From Georgenia thermotolerans (GTDB lineage: Bacteria > Actinomycetota > Actinomycetes > Actinomycetales > Actinomycetaceae), in contig NZ_VUKF01000005.1 in assembly GCF_009193185.1 (NCBI RefSeq), positions 1-64,000 on the forward strand: DNA of 64,000 nt, written 5' to 3'. This document shows, one piece after another, positions 59,674 through 64,000 of this stretch. The notes beneath the pieces were generated by a model. It was given only the letters and a program-made list of their open reading frames with translations, made no database searches and was not told the origin of the DNA. A program made the translations under genes and the position numbers. The stretch's first letter is position 1. The number at the start of each line of letters is the position of its first letter.

Positions 59674-60856
59674 CGACGCGCTCCACGATGACCGCCGAGC
59701 CTTGGCCGACGCCCACGCACATGGTCGCGAGACCGACGCGGGCGTTCTCGCGCTCGAGCCGGCCGAGGAGCGTGACCAGCAGGCGCGACCCGCTGGATCC
59801 CAACGGGTGGCCGAGCGCGATCGCGCCGCCGTCGGCGTTCACGATCTCGGGATCGAGGCCGAGGCGCCGTATCGAGGCGAGCGACTGCGTCGCGAAGGCC
59901 TCGTTCAGCTCGACCGCGCCGAGGTCGTCGACCGTGAGACCGGCCTTCGCCAGGGCCTTCCGGGTCGAGGGCACCGGGCCCAGTCCCATGATCTCGGGGG
60001 CGAGCGCCGCGGAGGCGGCCGCGACCACGCGGGCGCGAGGCCGCAGTCCGAAACGCTCGACCGCCCGCTCGCTGGCCACGAGCACCGCGGAAGCGCCGTC
60101 GTTGAGCGAGCTGGAGTTGCCCGCGGTGACCACCGTGCCCCCGCGCACGACGGGACGCAGCGCCGCGAGCGCTTCCGCGGACGTCTCGCGCCGCGGCCCC
60201 TCGTCGGCGGTGACGTCGCCCTTCGGGGTGGGCACCGCGACGGTCTCGTCGGCGAAGCGACCGGCGTCCATCGCGGCGAGCGCGCGCTGGTGGCTCCGGA
60301 GGGCGAAGGCGTCGGCGTCCTCGCGGGTGATGCCGTCCACGCGCGCCACCTCCTCGGCGGTCTCGGGCATCGAGAAGGTGGCCTTCTCGCGCGCCGCGAG
60401 GCGCGGGTTGACGAGGCGCCATCCGATCGAGGTGTCGAACGCCTCCCCCGGCTTCGCCCACGCCCGCGCGGGCTTGGCCTGGACCCACGGCGCGCGGGTC
60501 ATCGACTCGACACCGCCCGCGACGACCAGGTCGGCGTCGCCGGCCCGGATCGCCTGCGCCGCCAGCGTCACCGCCGACATCCCCGAGGCGCACAGACGGT
60601 TGACCGTGAGCCCGGGAACGCTGTCGGGCAGTCCCGCCAGCAGCACGGCCATCCGCGCGACGTTGCGGTTGTCCTCACCCGCCTGGTTCGCGGCGCCCAG
60701 GATCACCTCGTCGAGCGCCTCCGGGTCGACGCCGGTGCGGCGCACCACCTCGCCGACGACGAGGGCCGCCAGGTCGTCGGGGCGGACGTCGGCGAGAGCT
60801 CCTCCGTAACGCCCGACCGGGGTGCGGACGCCGCCCACGAGGAATGCTTCGGTCAT
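59666..60856 (-). CDS. Thiolase (acetyl-CoA acyltransferase), PaaJ-like
   Basis: 396 residues. The nucleophile Cys is in VNRLCASGMSAVTLAAQAI near residue 90; the second-site motif NEAFATQSLASIRRLGLDPEIVNADGGAIALGHPLGSSG and the C-terminal GLATMCVGVGQGSAVIVE complete the active site. It cleaves a 3-oxoacyl-CoA, such as 3-oxoadipyl-CoA in the phenylacetate route. It lies 63 bp behind the E2 gene. Confidence 0.93.
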   Translation of the reverse strand: MTEAFLVGGVRTPVGRYGGALADVRPDDLAALVVGEVVRRTGVDPEALDEVILGAANQAGEDNRNVARMAVLLAGLPDSVPGLTVNRLCASGMSAVTLAAQAIRAGDADLVVAGGVESMTRAPWVQAKPARAWAKPGEAFDTSIGWRLVNPRLAAREKATFSMPETAEEVARVDGITREDADAFALRSHQRALAAMDAGRFADETVAVPTPKGDVTADEGPRRETSAEALAALRPVVRGGTVVTAGNSSSLNDGASAVLVASERAVERFGLRPRARVVAAASAALAPEIMGLGPVPSTRKALAKAGLTVDDLGAVELNEAFATQSLASIRRLGLDPEIVNADGGAIALGHPLGSSGSRLLVTLLGRLERENARVGLATMCVGVGQGSAVIVERVDG

Positions 60857-60919
60857 GGCGCGTCTCCTCGTGCGACGGTGTGCGCCGCTGCCCGGTGTCG
60901 GGATGCGACAGGGCGGTGG

Positions 60920-62299
60920 TCACAGCTCCGCATAGAGACCCAGCGGATTCTCGATCGATCCCGCGACATGGCGCAGGAACCCGGCCGCGTAGCCACCGTC
61001 GCACACGCGGTGGTCGAACACGAGCGAGAGCTGCACGATGCGACGCGCCACGATCGCGCCGTCGACCACCCACGGCCTCTCGATGATGCGGCCGATTCCC
61101 AGGATCGCGACCTCGGGGTGGTTGATGATCGCCGCGGAGCCGTCGACGCCGAAGGAGCCGTAGTTGTTGAGCGTGAAGGTCGAGCCGCGCAGCCGCTCGG
61201 GCGGGGTGCGTCCGGCGCGCGCCGACTCGGCCAGGGCGCCCAGCTGCTCGTCGAGCTCGCGCACCGACAGCCGGTCGGCACGCGGGACGTGCGGCACCAC
61301 GAGACCGCGGTCGGTGTCGGCCGCGATGCCGAGGTTGACGCCGTCGAAGGTCATGATCTCGTCGCCCGCCTCGTTGAGCCGGGACGCCAGGAGCGGGTAC
61401 TCGGCGAGAGCGAGCAGGACGAAACGCGCCACCAGGGCGGTCAGGGACGGCGCCTGGCGGTCGCCGCGCGCCATCCGCGGGCGCAGCTCCCACATGGCGG
61501 TCGCGTCGACGTCGACCCACACGGTGGCCTCGGGGATCTCGGAGCGACTGGCGCTGAGCCGCGCGCTGACGGTGCGTCGCAGCATCGAGAGCGGTTCGCG
61601 TGCCACCACCTCCAGGTCGGTGGGGACGGATATCGCGGCAACGGGCGCCGCGGCCCCTTCCGGCGCGGCCGGCTGACCCGGAACGGCGGGCTGAGCGCCG
61701 TCGGCGGCCCGCAGCACATCGGCGCGCGTGACCACCCCGTCCGTCCCCGTCCCCGTGATCGAGGCGAGCTCGACACCGAGGTCCCGGGCGAGGCGCCGGA
61801 CCAACGGCGAGCGGACCGCGATCGCACCTGGCCCGTCGTCGGTGCGGGCCGTGGTGGCACCCGGCGCTGCCGGGGCGGCAGCACGACGGCGACGACGTGC
61901 CGGTGAGGGGTGCGCCGAGGTGCCGTACCCGATGAGGACGTTGCCCGAGCCGGCGCGCTCCTCCTTGCGGTGGGCCTCGATCTCGGTGGTGTCCTCGGCA
62001 CCGGCCGTCGGTCCGGTCGCCGCCGAGGAGGCCGTGGTGGCGGGACGTTCGGTCCGGACCTCCAGGACGGGAGTGCCGACAGGGATCAGGTCACCGGGGA
62101 CGCCGTGGAGTGCCGTGACGACGCCCGCGTAGGGGGTGGGCAGCTCGACGACGCTCTTGGCGGTCTCGACCTCGGCGATGGCCTGGTCGACCGCGACGAC
62201 ATCGCCCACCGCCACCAGCCACTGGACGAGCGCCGCCTCGGTCAGCCCTTCGCCGAGATCGGGCAGCCGGAACTGCTGGGTGTGCAGGGTCGCGCTCAT
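60920..62299 (-). CDS. bkdB: 2-oxoacid dehydrogenase E2 (dihydrolipoamide acyltransferase)
   Basis: 459 residues. Residues 1-80 form a lipoyl domain with the modified Lys in VETAKSVVELPTPYAG; there is only one lipoyl domain. A linker with Pro/Ala and a run of arginines (ARRRRRAAAPAAPG) leads to the peripheral subunit-binding domain (VRSPLVRRLARDLGVELASITGTGTDGVVTRADVL). From about 215 follows the catalytic acyltransferase with FTLNNYGSFGVDGSAAIINHPEVAILGIG and LVFDHRVCDGGYAAGFL (His-Asp pair). The ATG overlaps the E1 beta stop by ATGA. Confidence 0.92.
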   Translation of the reverse strand: MSATLHTQQFRLPDLGEGLTEAALVQWLVAVGDVVAVDQAIAEVETAKSVVELPTPYAGVVTALHGVPGDLIPVGTPVLEVRTERPATTASSAATGPTAGAEDTTEIEAHRKEERAGSGNVLIGYGTSAHPSPARRRRRAAAPAAPGATTARTDDGPGAIAVRSPLVRRLARDLGVELASITGTGTDGVVTRADVLRAADGAQPAVPGQPAAPEGAAAPVAAISVPTDLEVVAREPLSMLRRTVSARLSASRSEIPEATVWVDVDATAMWELRPRMARGDRQAPSLTALVARFVLLALAEYPLLASRLNEAGDEIMTFDGVNLGIAADTDRGLVVPHVPRADRLSVRELDEQLGALAESARAGRTPPERLRGSTFTLNNYGSFGVDGSAAIINHPEVAILGIGRIIERPWVVDGAIVARRIVQLSLVFDHRVCDGGYAAGFLRHVAGSIENPLGLYAEL

Positions 62300-63318
62300 G
62301 CGTCCTCCCAGCTGAGGGTGTCGACGGCGTCGAGGATGCGGTCGACGTCGGGCAGGAAGTAGTGCTCGAGCTTCGGCGGTGCGAACGGCACGTCGAAGCC
62401 CGTCACCCGGCGGACGGGAGCGGCCAGGTACTCGAAGCAGTGCTCCCCGACGCGCGCGGCCAGCTCGGACGCGACGCTGGCGAACCCGGCGGCCTCGGCG
62501 ACGACGACCGCCCGGCCCGTCTTGCGTACGGCGGCGAAGATGGTCTCGTCGTCGCACGGCGTGAGGGTGCGGACGTCCACGACCTGGATGCTTCGGCCCT
62601 CGCTCTCCGCCACGGCGGCCGCGTCCAGCGCGACGCTGACCGCGGGGCCGTAGCTGATGAGCGTGACGTCCGTCCCTTCGCGAGCGACCTGCGCCCGGCC
62701 GATCGCGGCTCCGCGCGTGACATCGACCTCGCCCTTGGTCCAGTACAGCTTCTTGGGCTCGAGGAAGACGACCGGGTCGGGATGCGCGATCGCGGCCCGC
62801 AGCAGGCCGTACGCGTCCTGCGGCGTCGACGGGCACACGACGGTCAGCCCCGCGGTGTGCGCGTAATAGCCCTCGGAGGAGTCGCAGTGGTGCTCGACGC
62901 CGCCGATCCCGCCGCCGAAGGGCACGCGGATGACGATCGGGACCCGGATGGTTCCCCGGGTGCGGTTGCCGAGCTTCGCGGCGTGGCTGACGACCTGCTC
63001 GAACGCGGGATAGGCGAACGCGTCGAACTGCATCTCGACGACCGGCCGCATCCCGTTCATCGCCATGCCGATGGCGGTGCCCACGATGCCGGACTCCGCC
63101 AGCGGCGTGTCGAAGCAGCGGTCGCCGCCGAACCGCGCCGTCAGCCCGTCGGTGACGCGGAACACCCCTCCCAACGCCCCGACGTCCTCGCCGAACACCA
63201 GCACGCCGTCATCGGCCGCCATCGCGTCGGCGAGCGCCCGGTTGAGCGCGGCCGCCATCGTCAGCGGCTCGACCGCAGCGTGCCCGGTCGCCTCCTGCGG
63301 ACGTTCCACCGTCGTCAT
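62296..63318 (-). CDS. bkdA2: 2-oxoacid dehydrogenase E1 subunit beta
   Basis: 340 residues. The sequence ALNRALADAMAADDGVLVFGEDVGALGGVFRVTDGLTARFGGDRCFDTPLAESGIVGTAIGMAMNGMRPVVEMQFDAFAYPAFEQVVSHAAKLG and GIGGVEHHCDSSEGYYAHTAGLTVVCPSTPQDAYGLL are diagnostic. It carries part of the thiamine diphosphate site. The start overlaps the E1 alpha stop by ATGA. Together with E1 alpha and E2 it forms the branched-chain complex; the E3 gene is not in the window. Confidence 0.93.
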   Translation of the reverse strand: MTTVERPQEATGHAAVEPLTMAAALNRALADAMAADDGVLVFGEDVGALGGVFRVTDGLTARFGGDRCFDTPLAESGIVGTAIGMAMNGMRPVVEMQFDAFAYPAFEQVVSHAAKLGNRTRGTIRVPIVIRVPFGGGIGGVEHHCDSSEGYYAHTAGLTVVCPSTPQDAYGLLRAAIAHPDPVVFLEPKKLYWTKGEVDVTRGAAIGRAQVAREGTDVTLISYGPAVSVALDAAAVAESEGRSIQVVDVRTLTPCDDETIFAAVRKTGRAVVVAEAAGFASVASELAARVGEHCFEYLAAPVRRVTGFDVPFAPPKLEHYFLPDVDRILDAVDTLSWEDA

Positions 63319-64000
63319 CGATCGTTCCCTTCGGTACGCCGCAGCTCATCGTGGAGCAGCCGCCACTGGCGTTCGAGGTGAGCGGGACGCTCGGCGAAGA
63401 CGTAGGTGAACAGGTCCTCGGGATCGGGCTCGACCTCGGTGTTCATCGCCGTCCGGAGCACTGCGGCGGTCTCCTCCGCGGCGTCCCTGATCTCGGCGTC
63501 CAGCGCCTCGTCGAGCACGCCTGCGTCGGTCAGGTACGTGCGCATCCTGGTGAGGGGGTCGCGCGCGGTCCAGGCGGCGACCTCGTCGCGCGCGCGGTAG
63601 CGCGTGTCGTCGTCGGCATTGGTGTGCGCCTGCATGCGGTACGTGTGTGCCTCGACGAGCGAGGGGCCCTCCCCCGCCCGCGCACGGTCGACGGCTTCAC
63701 CCAGGACGCTGAGCAGCGCCGCCACGTCGTTGCCGTCGACGCGCTGCCCTGGCATCCCGTACCCGACGGCCTTGTGGGCCAGCGACGGCGCCGCGGTCTG
63801 GCGCGCGAGCGGCACCGAGATCGCAAATTCGTTGTTCTGGATGAAGAACACGACCGGCAGGCGGTAGACCGCTGCGAAGTTGAGAGCCTCGTGGAAGTCG
63901 CCCTCGCTGGTCGCACCATCACCGCACAGCGCCATCACGACGGTGGACTCCCCGCGCAGCTTCGCGGCGTGGGCGAGCCCCACGGCGTGCAGCAGCTGGG
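63315..64000 (-). CDS. bkdA1: 2-oxoacid dehydrogenase E1 subunit alpha, partial
   Basis: At least 228 residues; the N-terminus lies beyond the window end at 64000. The thiamine-diphosphate motif is seen as CGDGATSEGDFHEALNFAAVYRLPVVFFIQNNEFAIS. Other family blocks are AHTYRMQAHTNADDDTRYR and the phosphorylation-loop-like region DPLTRMRTYL. Substrates are probably branched-chain 2-oxoacids. It is the first visible gene of the leftward E1 alpha, E1 beta, E2, thiolase, hydratase unit. Confidence 0.93.
   Translation of the reverse strand, partial: QLLHAVGLAHAAKLRGESTVVMALCGDGATSEGDFHEALNFAAVYRLPVVFFIQNNEFAISVPLARQTAAPSLAHKAVGYGMPGQRVDGNDVAALLSVLGEAVDRARAGEGPSLVEAHTYRMQAHTNADDDTRYRARDEVAAWTARDPLTRMRTYLTDAGVLDEALDAEIRDAAEETAAVLRTAMNTEVEPDPEDLFTYVFAERPAHLERQWRLLHDELRRTEGNDR

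Noticed and set aside
1-64000. tRNA, rRNA, prophage or insertion sequence
   Set aside because: No transposase or integrase motifs, no terminal inverted repeats with target duplications, and no cloverleaf or rRNA sequence was noticed by eye; a covariance search was not possible.

Overview
The window comes from a very GC-rich actinobacterium. GTG starts are common, many gene pairs overlap by ATGA or GTGA, and several traits are typical of Actinobacteria: an IdeR/DmdR-type iron box, a MetP/MetS amino-acid importer, an OleB-OleC fusion and actinobacterial hypothetical families. A Micrococcales genus near Georgenia or Cellulomonas is my guess, not a result. I saw no rRNA, tRNA, CRISPR, phage or insertion sequence.

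0-24 kb is mostly housekeeping and accessory metabolism: an amidohydrolase, a glutathionyl-hydroquinone-reductase-like enzyme, a lipoprotein, a FUSC membrane protein, a thioredoxin-like protein, a HAD hydrolase and an aldo/keto reductase. Next comes an unusual pair of inverted 19-bp repeat arrays (8538-8876). The second array runs into the end of oleD, last gene of an oleA-oleBC-oleD operon for head-to-head condensation of fatty acyl chains to long-chain olefins. A methionine/alanine importer (metP-metS) faces a MetE-like methyltransferase. Two paralogous genes of unknown function flank deoD. A TetR regulator and an alkylation-repair operon (ECF sigma factor, ogt, tag, alkA) follow, then an alpha/beta hydrolase, an MFS pump and a PhzF-like isomerase.

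26.8-35.6 kb is a sulfide/persulfide region resembling the staphylococcal cst system: TauE-type exporter, persulfide dioxygenase-rhodanese fusion (CstB-like), two rhodaneses, a tiny Cys-rich protein, thioredoxin, DUF302 protein, a CsoR-family repressor with the CstR cysteine pattern, DsrE-like and DsrC/TusE-like proteins and a sulfide:quinone-oxidoreductase-like flavoprotein. Four near-identical operators (ATACCC-N4-GGGTAY) punctuate the central part. A nickel/cobalt permease is attached.

35.8-37.3 kb is a fluoride-resistance operon (usp-crcB-crcB) preceded by a clear fluoride riboswitch. 37.3-44.3 kb is an iron-regulated unit: a phosphopantetheinyl transferase and, divergently, a three-part adenylation/carrier/membrane-acyltransferase protein with a complete ferric ABC transporter. 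An iron box lies between them. This is the most novel-looking set.

44.5-47.9 kb encodes a class II aldolase, a CbbY-like phosphatase and DhaL/DhaK kinase subunits. After a few small genes (DUF427, NUDIX), 49.9-58.9 kb holds the phenylacetate pathway (TetR regulator, paaI, paaH, paaE, paaD, paaC, paaB, paaA, divergent paaZ and a paaG-like gene). 58.9-64 kb holds an enoyl-CoA hydratase, a thiolase and a branched-chain 2-oxoacid dehydrogenase (E2, E1 beta, E1 alpha truncated by the window end), giving a catabolic block that feeds acyl-CoAs to central metabolism.
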